The notes below the pieces were generated by a model. That model saw only the letters and a list, made by a program, of their open reading frames with translations, searched no databases and was not told the origin of the DNA. The position numbers and the translations under genes were made by a program. DNA of 10,364 nt from an uncultured Planctomycetaceae bacterium (GTDB lineage: Bacteria; Planctomycetota; Planctomycetia; Pirellulales; Pirellulaceae), in NCBI GenBank assembly GCA_937904535.1, contig CALELC010000126.1, positions 1 to 10,364 of the forward strand, given 5' to 3'. Below, piece after piece: positions 1-6,533 of this stretch; within the stretch, counting starts at the first letter, position 1; each line of letters opens with the position of its first letter.

Positions 1-123
1 CGGGTTGACGCCCGCGGCGGCCACCCGGAGCAACACTTGATTGCCGGACGCCCGGGGTACGGGACGCTGATGAAGCTGCAGGACATCAGGGCCGCCGTAG
101 TCTCGATAGGCAATTGCGCGCAT
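1..123 (-). CDS. Zinc-type alcohol dehydrogenase / quinone oxidoreductase, N-terminal fragment
   Basis: This is the first 41 codons of a gene that runs off the left edge of the window. The reading frame begins MRAIAYRDYGGPDVLQL and continues through VLLRVAAAGVNP. In the medium-chain dehydrogenase/reductase superfamily, the 'GGPdvL' segment followed some 20 residues later by 'V(L/R)V.AAGVNP' is the hallmark of the N-terminal GroES-like catalytic domain of NADPH:quinone reductases and related enzymes. These reduce quinones or activated double bonds in the cytoplasm using NADPH. The NAD(P)-binding Rossmann part lies outside the window, so the subtype and any zinc site cannot be judged. The ATG at 123 is preferred; an in-frame GTG lies directly upstream. 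A weak AGGG lies about 7 bases before the ATG. The gene starts 17 bases after the stop of the DUF892 gene on the same strand, so the two are probably co-transcribed. Confidence 0.82.
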   Translation of the reverse strand, partial: MRAIAYRDYGGPDVLQLHQRPVPRASGNQVLLRVAAAGVNP

Positions 124-140
124 CACAGACCCTATCCCGC

Positions 141-629
141 TTAGGCCATTGCGGCTGCATTGACCGACTCGGCGAGCTTGCTGAGCAGTTGGTCCGTCTT
201 TTCTTCTTCGCTCATGGTTTCCTTGAGCAACCGCAGCGCGTCTTGGTTACCAAGCGTCTTGGCCCAGGTACAGAGGGTGCCGTAGGTCGCGATCTCGTAG
301 TGCTCGACCTTCTGCGCGCAAGCGATCAAGACAGCGTCCATCACTTCGGGTTCAGCCTTCTCTTCCATCATCGAGCTGGCTTCTTCGATCAAGCCTTTCA
401 TCGCTTCGCAGGTTTTTGCCCGCGCGGTTTTGCCGATTGTTTCGAACACTTTCTCGAGACGCTCGACCTGTTTTTCGGTCTCCTCGAGGTGGGCCGTAAA
501 CGCTTGAGCGAGTTGCTCATTCGAAGCCTTCTTGGCCATCTTCGGCAGCGCCGCGACCAGCTGTCGTTCAGCGCTCAGGGCATCACGAAGTTCGTCATGA
601 AACAGGTCTGCAAGGTTCTTAAGTGCCAT
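141..629 (-). CDS. DUF892 / YciF-like ferritin-fold protein
   Basis: A 162-residue protein starting MALKNLADLFHDELRDALSA, the typical opening of the DUF892 (YciE/YciF) family. Members form a ferritin-like four-helix bundle and are often stress-induced; their exact chemistry is not settled. The sequence is almost entirely helical, without signal peptide or membrane segment, so it should be cytoplasmic. Candidate metal ligands in ferritin-like positions are E13 and E21 in helix 1, H47 and E50 in helix 2, E109/H110/E112 in the 'KVEHYEIATYGTL' segment, and E141-E143 in the last helix. Length matches the family. The frame is open 13 codons further upstream, but the family alignment starts at the internal Met (ATG at 629), so I chose that. 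There is no clear Shine-Dalgarno sequence on this strand; the purine-rich stretch near 643-653 lies on the other strand. It probably forms an operon with the oxidoreductase immediately downstream. Confidence 0.9.
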   Translation of the reverse strand: MALKNLADLFHDELRDALSAERQLVAALPKMAKKASNEQLAQAFTAHLEETEKQVERLEKVFETIGKTARAKTCEAMKGLIEEASSMMEEKAEPEVMDAVLIACAQKVEHYEIATYGTLCTWAKTLGNQDALRLLKETMSEEEKTDQLLSKLAESVNAAAMA

Positions 630-1198
630 CGGATTTGATCCAGAAGGAGGAGAGGTTAAGGTTCTCATGCCGAGTCAATCGGGCATGTCCAGGCCGCTCG
701 CCCGCCGATCGGCAGTCGAAGTTGCGATCAATCCAGTTGCAGGAAACGCAGATCAATCGGGCGAGCGGACTTCGCAGCACTGGAAAGCAAAAACGGGGCC
801 AGAGGCCGCTAAGACGCTCGCTCGCCACGTCACAAACGCTAGCAAACCGCGTTGAAGCTGCTGTGGGCGGCCTAGTTTGCGCGAGCTGACGGCGGCTAAA
901 TGGGCTGTGACTGGGAGCCATTCCTCAGCGGCCGCGCGGTTACGGCACAATCGCTGAGCGAAAGCAAAACAATTGCTCGCAAACGGTGCCGCCCACCTGC
1001 CGCAGCAGAGATCCGCAGAGAGATTCGAAGAGAGATTCGTGCCACCCATCCAAAGAGCTGCGTCGCGGGCTAAACGCGTATGTCTGCCCAGCGAGTTCAA
1101 GCATCGCGCTGCATATCAGCTCCCGGTGCGGCCCCTGAACCTATGAGCCGCAGCGAGACGCGAGGCGACGGTGCCGGCGGTCGCTCCCTGCAAACACG
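630..1198. other. Intergenic region without a convincing gene
   Basis: About 570 bases between the start of the DUF892 gene and the terminator of the small basic protein gene. Open frames exist on both strands (for example 753-1100 minus and 623-889 plus), but their translations are rich in Arg, Cys, Ser and Ala, match no family I know, overlap one another, and have no ribosome-binding site. The region should hold the DUF892 promoter. I could not pick a persuasive -35/-10 pair; a TTGACT on the minus strand near 672-677 has no good partner. Visible structure: a 10-bp inverted repeat (arms 694-703 and 759-768, CCGCTCGCCC), a repeated TCAATCGGGC flanking the same area, and three tandem 12-mers at 1005-1040. 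Confidence 0.6.
1005..1040. repeat. Three degenerate tandem 12-mers
   Basis: Three consecutive 12-base units read GCAGAGATCCGC, AGAGAGATTCGA and AGAGAGATTCGT on the plus strand. The last two differ only at the final base. They lie in non-coding sequence, and no function is apparent. Short-range replication slippage is the simplest origin. Confidence 0.55.
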
Positions 1199-1237
1199 AA
1201 AAAACCGCTGCCGGAAATCAGCTTTCCAGCAGCGGTC
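1197..1237 (-). terminator. Rho-independent terminator of the small basic protein gene
   Basis: On the minus strand a 14-bp stem (1236-1223 pairing with 1217-1204) closes a 5-base loop and is followed at once by a run of six T (1204-1199). The only imperfection, between 1212 and 1228, is a G-U wobble when read as minus-strand RNA but a C-A mismatch when read as plus-strand RNA. Both this and the T run show that it works for minus-strand transcription. The only minus-strand gene upstream is the small basic protein, which stops at 1344. Confidence 0.88.
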
Positions 1238-1264
1238 TTGAGCGTTTGGCCAGTAGGCACGGTG

Positions 1265-1335
1265 GCAAGTTCTCCCCAGCGTCGGCTGGGCCGACTGCCG
1301 GAGAACTTGCAGTCGCCGGTCACGTGATGACCGGC
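1265..1335 (-). other. Two hairpins in the 3' untranslated region of the small basic protein gene
   Basis: Between the stop codon (1344-1346) and the terminator lie two further stem-loops. One has a perfect 8-bp stem, 1315-1322 pairing with 1328-1335, around a 5-base loop. The other has a perfect 11-bp outer stem, 1265-1275 pairing with 1300-1310, enclosing an inner 6-bp stem (1281-1286 with 1290-1295) closed by a 3-base loop. Neither is followed by a T run, so they are not terminators themselves. They could stabilise the 3' end of the mRNA, or belong to a small RNA released from the 3' region; nothing in the sequence decides between these. Confidence 0.6.
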
Positions 1336-1343
1336 AACCACTG

Positions 1344-1568
1344 CTACTTCTTCTTCTTGCCCTTCTTGTCGTCGGTCTCTTCCTTCTTGACCTTCTTTTT
1401 CTTCTTCAGCGAGACTTTGACGACTCGCACTTTGGGCATGCCGACGGCATCGGTTTCATCGGTCCAACGGCCCAGTTCCTGGAGCCGCGAGATCCGCTCG
1501 GCACGCGTCAGTACGTTTCGTGTTTTGATTGCCCCGGCTTGCACCTTGAGGCTACGATCCATGGTCAT
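1344..1568 (-). CDS. Planctomycete/Verrucomicrobia/Chlamydia-type small basic protein
   Basis: A 74-residue, strongly basic protein starting MTMDRSLKVQAGAIKTRNVL. The core 'RNVLTRAERIxxLxxxGRW' at about residues 18-35 is the signature of the small basic protein family restricted to the Planctomycetes, Verrucomicrobia and Chlamydiae, which has been proposed to associate with ribosomal RNA; its function is not proven. The tail from about residue 54 is mostly lysine with a few acidic residues (blocks KKKKK and KKGKKKK), as in planctomycete members, and would suit RNA binding. The frame is open for 19 more codons, but homology begins at the MTMDRS segment. A GGAG lies 11 bases before the ATG at 1568; ATG 1562 is an alternative giving 72 residues. 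The gene stands alone, divergent from the methyltransferase, and ends in its own terminator after a structured 3' region, which suggests an abundant single-gene transcript. Confidence 0.85.
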   Translation of the reverse strand: MTMDRSLKVQAGAIKTRNVLTRAERISRLQELGRWTDETDAVGMPKVRVVKVSLKKKKKVKKEETDDKKGKKKK

Positions 1569-1723
1569 GTTAGAGGTCGCTCCGAGAGGGCCGCTCAATG
1601 CTAGATTACTTCGGTCAATAAACACTCGCCACGCCAGCCTGCTGTTGGGTAGGCCAGCAGCTCACCTCGACGCGTCTGTGCGCAATGTTTATGCCGCAGT
1701 AATCTTTCCGCCGGCCTGAGAGT

Positions 1724-1780
1724 GGCGTGGTTTTTTCACGCCGCAAAGAATAGGCGTTTTCGCTGCCGATGGCAACGCCT
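1724..1780. other. Two hairpins in the divergent intergenic region upstream of the methyltransferase
   Basis: A 6-bp stem (1724-1729 with 1737-1742, GGCGTG/CACGCC) with a T-rich 7-base loop, and a 7-bp stem (1752-1758 with 1774-1780, AGGCGTT/AACGCCT) containing a small inner GCC/GGC stem. They lie 68 to 124 bases before the methyltransferase start and could belong to its 5' leader. No known riboswitch pattern is recognisable, and I found no convincing promoter on either strand of this 279-base gap (1569-1847). Confidence 0.35.
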
Positions 1781-1847
1781 CCTTGTCGGCGAGGGGTACG
1801 TTTTTTAGCACTTCGGCTTTTCTCGCGCGCTGAATTGAGCCTGCATC

Positions 1848-3170
1848 ATGGAACTCGCCGCTGCCCACGTACCGGCGATGGACCTGCTCCGCTTGGCCGA
1901 CACAATCACCCGAGCCGCTGCCGCACCGCTCTCTCCCTCGGCAATTCAGGCGCTCCGTCGTCAGCATCCTCCGCAGGTGGCGGCGCTGATCGTGGCGATG
2001 GCGGCCGAGCAGCGCCGCGCCCAAGAGAAACTGGGCGAGGGCGTGTGGATGGTTTCAGCCAAGGCCATTCGCCAGGCGACTGACCAGATCGTGGCCGCCT
2101 ACAAAGCAAAATTGCTCGGTGATGGTCCGGTCTTTGACCTGTGCAGTGGGATCGGCGGTGATGCGATTGCTCTGGCTCGCCGTGGGACCGTCGTCACGAT
2201 TGATTGCGATCCGCAGATCACCGCCATGGCGGCGGCCAACCTGCATCTCGCCCGCCAGCGGCAAGCACACCGGGATGCGGCTGCTGCACCGGCTGCGAGC
2301 CCGCCATCGGGGCAAGCGATCGCGGTTTGTGCCGATGTCACTCGGTACCCGATTCCTCCGCGGCTGGCGGTTCATATCGATCCCGATCGTCGGCCAGACC
2401 AACGCCGCACCGTCCACCCCGCCAACTACCAGCCACCGCTGGATTTTGTCCAGTCTCTGGTTGCCGGCCGCGTCGCCAGCATTGTGAAGCTCGCGCCGGC
2501 GGCAGATTGGATTGGCGAACCTGGCGGTCGAGAATTGGCACAGCAGCACCACCGCCAGTGGATCAGCTTTGACCGCAGCGTGCGAGAGCAAGCGTTGCTC
2601 GGCGGCGATGCTATGGCGGCAGCTGGGCTCACCGGCGGCGGGCGATCGGCTGTGCGACTGCTGCGAGATGGGACGGTGCAGAAATTCGCGGTCGGTCCCG
2701 ACGTCTCCAAGCGAATCGACGCCGGAGAAACAGCTTGCGACACCATCGACCTGCCGCCGGAGATGATCTTTGACTTTGACCCAGCGGTCCGCGGCAGCGG
2801 GCTATCGGCCGCATTGGCCGAAGCACGCGGATTGGCGGCAATCGGCAGTCCGACCGGGTTCTTTGGTGGATCGGCGCTGCCACCGGAACGATCGCTGCTG
2901 CAGTCGTTCCAGACTCTTTGGAGCGGGCCAGCGGATCGCAAGCAGATCAAACAGGAACTGCGGAAAAATGGCTGGTGCTTGCAGAGCGTCAAGGTTCGCG
3001 GCAGTGATCACGATCCAGCGCAACTGCAGCGCACACTACAACCCGAATCACGCCGCCTCGCCTGCAACCAGGGCACAGCAGCAGACCCTGACAACGTAAC
3101 GCTGTTGATCGGCCGGCATGCGCGCGGTGTCTATGCAGTGTTGGCCCGCGCGATTCTGGCAGTCCAGTAG
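1848..3170 (+). CDS. Class I SAM-dependent methyltransferase with THUMP-like C-terminal domain
   Basis: A 440-residue cytoplasmic protein. The N-terminal 90 residues are helical. The Rossmann-type SAM-binding domain follows, with motif I VFDLCSGIGGDAIALA at 95-110 and an acidic 'TIDCDP' at the end of strand 2 (117-122). The segment HIDPDRR at 176-182 sits where many nucleic-acid methyltransferases have a (D/N)PP(Y/F) catalytic motif. The C-terminal part (about 360-436, 'KQIKQELRKNGW' to 'ARGVYAVLARA') matches the THUMP-like domain found in this family. THUMP domains bind RNA, so an RNA substrate is likely, but none has been assigned that I know of. A low-complexity Ala/Pro insert lies at about 140-157. 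The ATG at 1848 is the first start in frame; a second Met at residue 11 is possible, and no strong ribosome-binding site favours either. The gene is monocistronic and converges on the HtrA gene. Confidence 0.85.
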   Translation: MELAAAHVPAMDLLRLADTITRAAAAPLSPSAIQALRRQHPPQVAALIVAMAAEQRRAQEKLGEGVWMVSAKAIRQATDQIVAAYKAKLLGDGPVFDLCSGIGGDAIALARRGTVVTIDCDPQITAMAAANLHLARQRQAHRDAAAAPAASPPSGQAIAVCADVTRYPIPPRLAVHIDPDRRPDQRRTVHPANYQPPLDFVQSLVAGRVASIVKLAPAADWIGEPGGRELAQQHHRQWISFDRSVREQALLGGDAMAAAGLTGGGRSAVRLLRDGTVQKFAVGPDVSKRIDAGETACDTIDLPPEMIFDFDPAVRGSGLSAALAEARGLAAIGSPTGFFGGSALPPERSLLQSFQTLWSGPADRKQIKQELRKNGWCLQSVKVRGSDHDPAQLQRTLQPESRRLACNQGTAADPDNVTLLIGRHARGVYAVLARAILAVQ

Positions 3171-3192
3171 GCGACTCGCGCCAAACGCCCAA

Positions 3193-3229
3193 CGCTGCGA
3201 TGCCGGCTGATCGCGAGATCAACGCAGCG
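3193..3229. terminator. Possible convergent terminator without U tract
   Basis: A nested stem-loop sits where the methyltransferase and protease genes converge. The outer 7-bp stem is CGCTGCG/CGCAGCG (3193-3199 with 3223-3229); the inner 5-bp stem TGATC/GATCA (3208-3212 with 3217-3221) has loop GCGA. It overlaps the protease stop codon. There is no T run on either strand, so intrinsic termination is doubtful; it may only protect 3' ends. Confidence 0.35.
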
Positions 3230-4406
3230 GGGTTTCCTCGATCAACCGAATCGGCAGCCGGATTGTCTCCGTTCCGCGCAGCAGCGTCACCAGCACGCTG
3301 TCGCCGGCCTGGCGGCTCTCCACGGTCGACAGCAGATCATCGGCCGAGCGAATCGGCTGGCCATCGATCTCGCTCAGGATGTCGGCGGTCGAATAGTCGC
3401 GGCGGATCAAGTCGCCAAGCACCGTCCGGCGGCGAACGATCTTGGCCCCGCGGACTCCGGCCAATTCAGCCGGTCCATCGGGTTCCAAAGTCACGATCAA
3501 CAGCCCCTTGGAGGTTTCGGCAATGGACTCAATGCCGATGCTCGGGCGCCGCACCTTGCCGAACTGAATCAACTGCGGCACGATCCGGACGATTGTCGCC
3601 GAGGGAATCGCGAAGCCGATCCCGCTGTTTTCACCCACTTGGCTAGCGATCGCCGTGTTCATGCCGATCAATTCGCCGCGGCTGTTCATCAGCGGACCGC
3701 CGGAGTTGCCGCGGTTGAGGGCCGCATCGATCTGAATGATCGATTTCATCATCCGCTTGGAGAGGCTGGGGATCGTGCGATTGACGCTGCTGACGATCCC
3801 CGAGGTCATGGTCTGCTCCAGCCCCAGCGGGCTTCCGAGTGCGAACACCCGTTGGCCAACCCGGAGTCGTTCGCTGCGGCCCGGTGTAACCGGCCAAAGT
3901 TCATCGCCGTTGGGATCGATCTTCAACACCGCAATGTCGTTGGCGATGTCGTTGCCTACCAAGACCGCATCGTATTGCTTGCCATCGTGCATCGTGACCA
4001 GCAATTGCTTGGCCCCTTTGATCACGTGGTAGTTGGTCAGGATGTGGCCCCGGGTATCCCAAACCGATCCGCTGCCGCTGCCTTCGCTGGAGACCACGCG
4101 GCCCAGGAAAGAGTCGGAATCGCCACGTGTCTCGATGTGCACCACACTGCGGTGACACTTTTCGTACACCGAAACATTCACCCGTTCCTCGGGCGTGAGC
4201 CCAGCCAGTTCGTCTTCGTTGTCGACAAACCCCGTCACGACAGGAATAAAGCGCGACGACAAGTCCTGCGCAACAGCCATTGAAGGTGCCAGAGCCAGCA
4301 GCAGGATCAACCACAACGAGCTCCGTCTCAAAAGACCGGCGCCGGCAGCGGAGTTCCAGGCAATGAGGGACCATCCGATCAGGAAGCTGCGCCAAGAACT
4401 GCTCAC
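3219..4406 (-). CDS. HtrA/Deg-type secreted serine protease with one PDZ domain
   Basis: A 395-residue trypsin-like protease. The catalytic triad is complete: H127 in TNYHVI, D157 in NDIAVLKID, S235 in GNSGGPL. The GSGSGSVWD segment before the histidine and ALGSPLGLEQT at about 189-199 are classic HtrA sequences. A C-terminal PDZ domain occupies about 288-388, with an insert (about 322-338) reminiscent of Deg1-type PDZ domains. HtrA proteases degrade or refold damaged proteins outside the cytoplasm. A hydrophobic segment (LWLILLLALAPSMAVA, about 31-46) ending AVA|Q looks like a signal peptide cleavage site, so the protein is probably periplasmic. The start is a GTG preceded by GAGG at a 7-base spacing. 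This leaves about 28 residues before the signal core, including another hydrophobic patch at 8-17, so a later start (for example the TTG at codon 26) or a membrane anchor are alternatives. It is divergent from the SixA gene. Confidence 0.93.
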   Translation of the reverse strand: MSSSWRSFLIGWSLIAWNSAAGAGLLRRSSLWLILLLALAPSMAVAQDLSSRFIPVVTGFVDNEDELAGLTPEERVNVSVYEKCHRSVVHIETRGDSDSFLGRVVSSEGSGSGSVWDTRGHILTNYHVIKGAKQLLVTMHDGKQYDAVLVGNDIANDIAVLKIDPNGDELWPVTPGRSERLRVGQRVFALGSPLGLEQTMTSGIVSSVNRTIPSLSKRMMKSIIQIDAALNRGNSGGPLMNSRGELIGMNTAIASQVGENSGIGFAIPSATIVRIVPQLIQFGKVRRPSIGIESIAETSKGLLIVTLEPDGPAELAGVRGAKIVRRRTVLGDLIRRDYSTADILSEIDGQPIRSADDLLSTVESRQAGDSVLVTLLRGTETIRLPIRLIEETPLR

Positions 4407-4413
4407 GAACCTG

Positions 4414-4417
4414 CCTC
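4414..4417 (-). promoter_or_regulatory. Ribosome-binding site of the HtrA gene
   Basis: GAGG on the minus strand, 7 bases before the GTG at 4406. It is one of the few good Shine-Dalgarno matches in the window and is the reason for choosing this GTG over internal starts closer to the signal peptide core. Confidence 0.55.
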
Positions 4418-4607
4418 AATCATGTTCTAGGAACCAGCGGAAACGGTTGCTCGGCCCGTCGCCGGGCGGCAGTAGAAACACCAGCCCCAGCGGCCTATAG
4501 TGCCTCATCTTGCCAGTGCCGAGTCAGATGATTACATATCGCGATCCGACTTCGCCGAACCATACATTAGGCCAAGCCGAGCCGGCAACATCCATGTTTT
4601 TGATTTC

Positions 4608-5138
4608 ATGAACACATCCTCGGCCACCCCAAGCACCTGGACCCTCGGGCTGATGCGTCACGCCAAAAGTGACTGGGCCGATGAAAACCTGACCGACCAC
4701 GATCGGCCGCTCAACGGTCGCGGACGCCGCGATGCCCCCGAAATGGCCCGCTGGCTGGCAGACCAGCAGTTTCTTCCCGAAGTGATCCTGGCCTCGACCG
4801 CGACACGGGTACGACAAACGGTCGACGGCCTGCTCTCGGTCTGGACGCATGAGCCACTGGTGCTATTTAGCCAGTCGCTGTATTTGCCCAGTCCGCAAAC
4901 GATCACTGAACAGGTCTACTGTGAGGCGTTGTGCGCCAATGGCCAGCGTCCCAGGGCGGCGTTGGTCGTCGCTCACAATCCAGCCATGGAGCAATTGGTC
5001 AGTCAACTCTCGGGTGCGGTTACGCGAATGCCGACCGCTGCGGTAGCGTTATTTGAATGCGAAGGGCTCAACGGCAACTCGGTGCAACGGTTGCGTGCCC
5101 GACGTCGCTTAGCCGTGGGACGGCCGAAAGAGATCTGA
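4608..5138 (+). CDS. sixA: SixA-type phosphohistidine phosphatase (histidine phosphatase superfamily)
   Basis: A 176-residue cytoplasmic protein. The RHG-type catalytic motif LMRHAKSDW is at 15-23, with H18 the nucleophile expected to be phosphorylated. The block 'DRPLNGRGRRDAPEMARWL' at 32-50 and STATRVRQT at 63-71 (R67, R69 in the phosphate pocket) are typical of SixA, and H123 in VVAHNP is the second catalytic histidine. Escherichia coli SixA removes phosphate from histidine-phosphotransfer domains and phosphocarrier proteins; the partner here is unknown. The open frame extends 36 codons upstream to a GTG, but that stretch has no homology to the family, so the ATG at 4608 is chosen although no ribosome-binding site precedes it. 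The metallophosphoesterase follows 51 bases downstream on the same strand, so co-transcription is likely. The promoter should lie in 4407-4607, which is shared with the divergent HtrA gene. Confidence 0.88.
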   Translation: MNTSSATPSTWTLGLMRHAKSDWADENLTDHDRPLNGRGRRDAPEMARWLADQQFLPEVILASTATRVRQTVDGLLSVWTHEPLVLFSQSLYLPSPQTITEQVYCEALCANGQRPRAALVVAHNPAMEQLVSQLSGAVTRMPTAAVALFECEGLNGNSVQRLRARRRLAVGRPKEI

Positions 5139-5189
5139 ATGCATCCAGTCAGGGGAGTTACAAGTGACGGTCCGAGGTAATCATCGCTG

Positions 5190-6401
5190 ATGGAGTTTCC
5201 GCCTTGGGCGGCTTACGGAATCGTCGCGGCGGCAGTCGTCGGTCATTTCGGTCTGCATGTCGCCGCTTACAACCGCATCAATGCGACCGGCCTGCCACGC
5301 TGGGTGGTCAAAGGAACCGTTAAATTCCTGCTGCTCAGTTGTCTGCTGTTACCGCTGTGGGTGATCGTTCAGCACGCGGACCTGGTGATGGCTGGCCTCA
5401 GCGGCGAGCTAACGCACTCTGACTTGAAGTTGCTCGCCGGTGGCTGGCGGAGCTATGGCTTGGTCTGCCTGTGGTCGCTGCCACTGTTAGGGATTCCGTG
5501 GCTGTGCTGGCGGCCGATCTGGAAACTCGAGTGGCTGACAGCCCCGCGCGTGGTCGAAGTAGACGATCTGCAACAGCAACTCCCAGAGCCGGTCGCACTG
5601 ACACCGAAGTGCCACAGCGCGCTGCGAATTCCCGGCAATCAGATTGCCGAACTGGCGGTGGAACGGATTGAGTTGCCGGTCGCCGGGCTGCCGCCGCAGC
5701 TCGATGGTTACCGGATCGCCCACCTCAGCGACCTGCACCTGACCGGCCACCTGTCGCCGGCGATGACAAGTTGGGCAGTGGACCGAACCAACGAGTTCGC
5801 GCCGCATCTGATCGCGCTGACGGGCGATATCATCGACAACCTGAACTGTGTTGACTGGCTCGATGGAGCGCTCGGTCATGCGCACGCACCGGACGGCTGC
5901 TATTTCATCCTCGGCAACCATGACCGCCGCGTGGCTGATCCCGAACTTGTTCGTCATGCCATGCTCGAGTTAGGTTGGCAGGATGTCGGCGGCCGGTGCC
6001 TCGATGTGCGATTGACCAGCGCTGCCAGAACCGCCAACTCCAACGGTGTGGCAAGCCAAATCCTCGGCAATGAGCGGCCGTGGTTCGCCGCCCCGGATCT
6101 GCCACTCGATCAGCCGCAGGCGGAGTTTCGCTTGCTGCTATCTCATAGCCCCGATCAATTTCGCTGGGCGCGGCGTCACGGCGTGCAGTTGATGTTGGCC
6201 GGTCACACTCACGGTGGCCAAGGCCGGCTACCGCTGATCGGACCGGTGCTCAGTCCCAGTTGGCATGGCAGCCGGTATTCGTCCGGCGATTTCTACAAAC
6301 CGCCGACGACGTTGCACGTGTCGCGCGGCCTTAGCGGTGCTCACCTGCTGCGTCTCCGCTGTCGGCCCGAACTGTCGTTGCTCACTTTGCGCAGCGTTTG
6401 A
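5190..6401 (+). CDS. Membrane-anchored calcineurin-like metallophosphoesterase (YkuE/YaeI type)
   Basis: A 403-residue protein with an N-terminal membrane part and a C-terminal phosphoesterase domain. Hydrophobic segments lie at about 6-26, 42-62 and 87-106. The catalytic domain has every metal-binding block in order: SDLH (D181, H183), TGDIID (D213), GNHD (N243, H244), LLSHSP (H319) and AGHTHGGQ (H339, H341). The spacing and the closing 'GHTHGGQGRLPLIGP' match the YkuE/YaeI subgroup, which includes enzymes acting on lipid-linked phosphates such as UDP-diacylglucosamine, so a membrane substrate is plausible but unproven. The ATG at 5190 is the natural start; GAGG lies 12 bases upstream, a rather long spacing. 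It probably shares a transcript with sixA and converges on imuB. Confidence 0.9.
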   Translation: MEFPPWAAYGIVAAAVVGHFGLHVAAYNRINATGLPRWVVKGTVKFLLLSCLLLPLWVIVQHADLVMAGLSGELTHSDLKLLAGGWRSYGLVCLWSLPLLGIPWLCWRPIWKLEWLTAPRVVEVDDLQQQLPEPVALTPKCHSALRIPGNQIAELAVERIELPVAGLPPQLDGYRIAHLSDLHLTGHLSPAMTSWAVDRTNEFAPHLIALTGDIIDNLNCVDWLDGALGHAHAPDGCYFILGNHDRRVADPELVRHAMLELGWQDVGGRCLDVRLTSAARTANSNGVASQILGNERPWFAAPDLPLDQPQAEFRLLLSHSPDQFRWARRHGVQLMLAGHTHGGQGRLPLIGPVLSPSWHGSRYSSGDFYKPPTTLHVSRGLSGAHLLRLRCRPELSLLTLRSV

Positions 6402-6533
6402 ACGACGGTTGCGAAAGCGGGTCCAGGATCAGCCATTCAGGCTGCCAGCGGCGGAACATCGCCGGTCAATCACTCCCCAGTGAGCGGACTGCTGCCGGGG
6501 ACCAGTCCACGACGCCCCGCCGATGGGAACGGC
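6402..6533. other. Convergent spacer with two short hairpins
   Basis: This lies between the stops of the metallophosphoesterase (plus) and imuB (minus). A 5-bp stem TCACT/AGTGA with a CCCC loop is at 6470-6483, and a 6-bp stem GGACTG/CAGTCC at 6486-6508. Neither has a T run. They may act as weak bidirectional terminators, or mean nothing. Confidence 0.3.

Noticed and set aside
114..638. Plus-strand open frame of 174 codons
   Set aside because: It is antisense to the DUF892 gene, whose family match is unambiguous; the translation is Phe/Leu/Arg-rich and matches nothing known.
753..1100. Minus-strand open frame of 115 codons in the gap after the DUF892 gene
   Set aside because: Cys/Arg/Ala-rich translation, no family resemblance, no ribosome-binding site, and it overlaps other equally poor frames (619-921 minus, 623-889 plus).
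1171..1719. Plus-strand open frame of 182 codons
   Set aside because: It is antisense to the small basic protein gene and its terminator; the Phe-rich block is simply the lysine tail read backwards.
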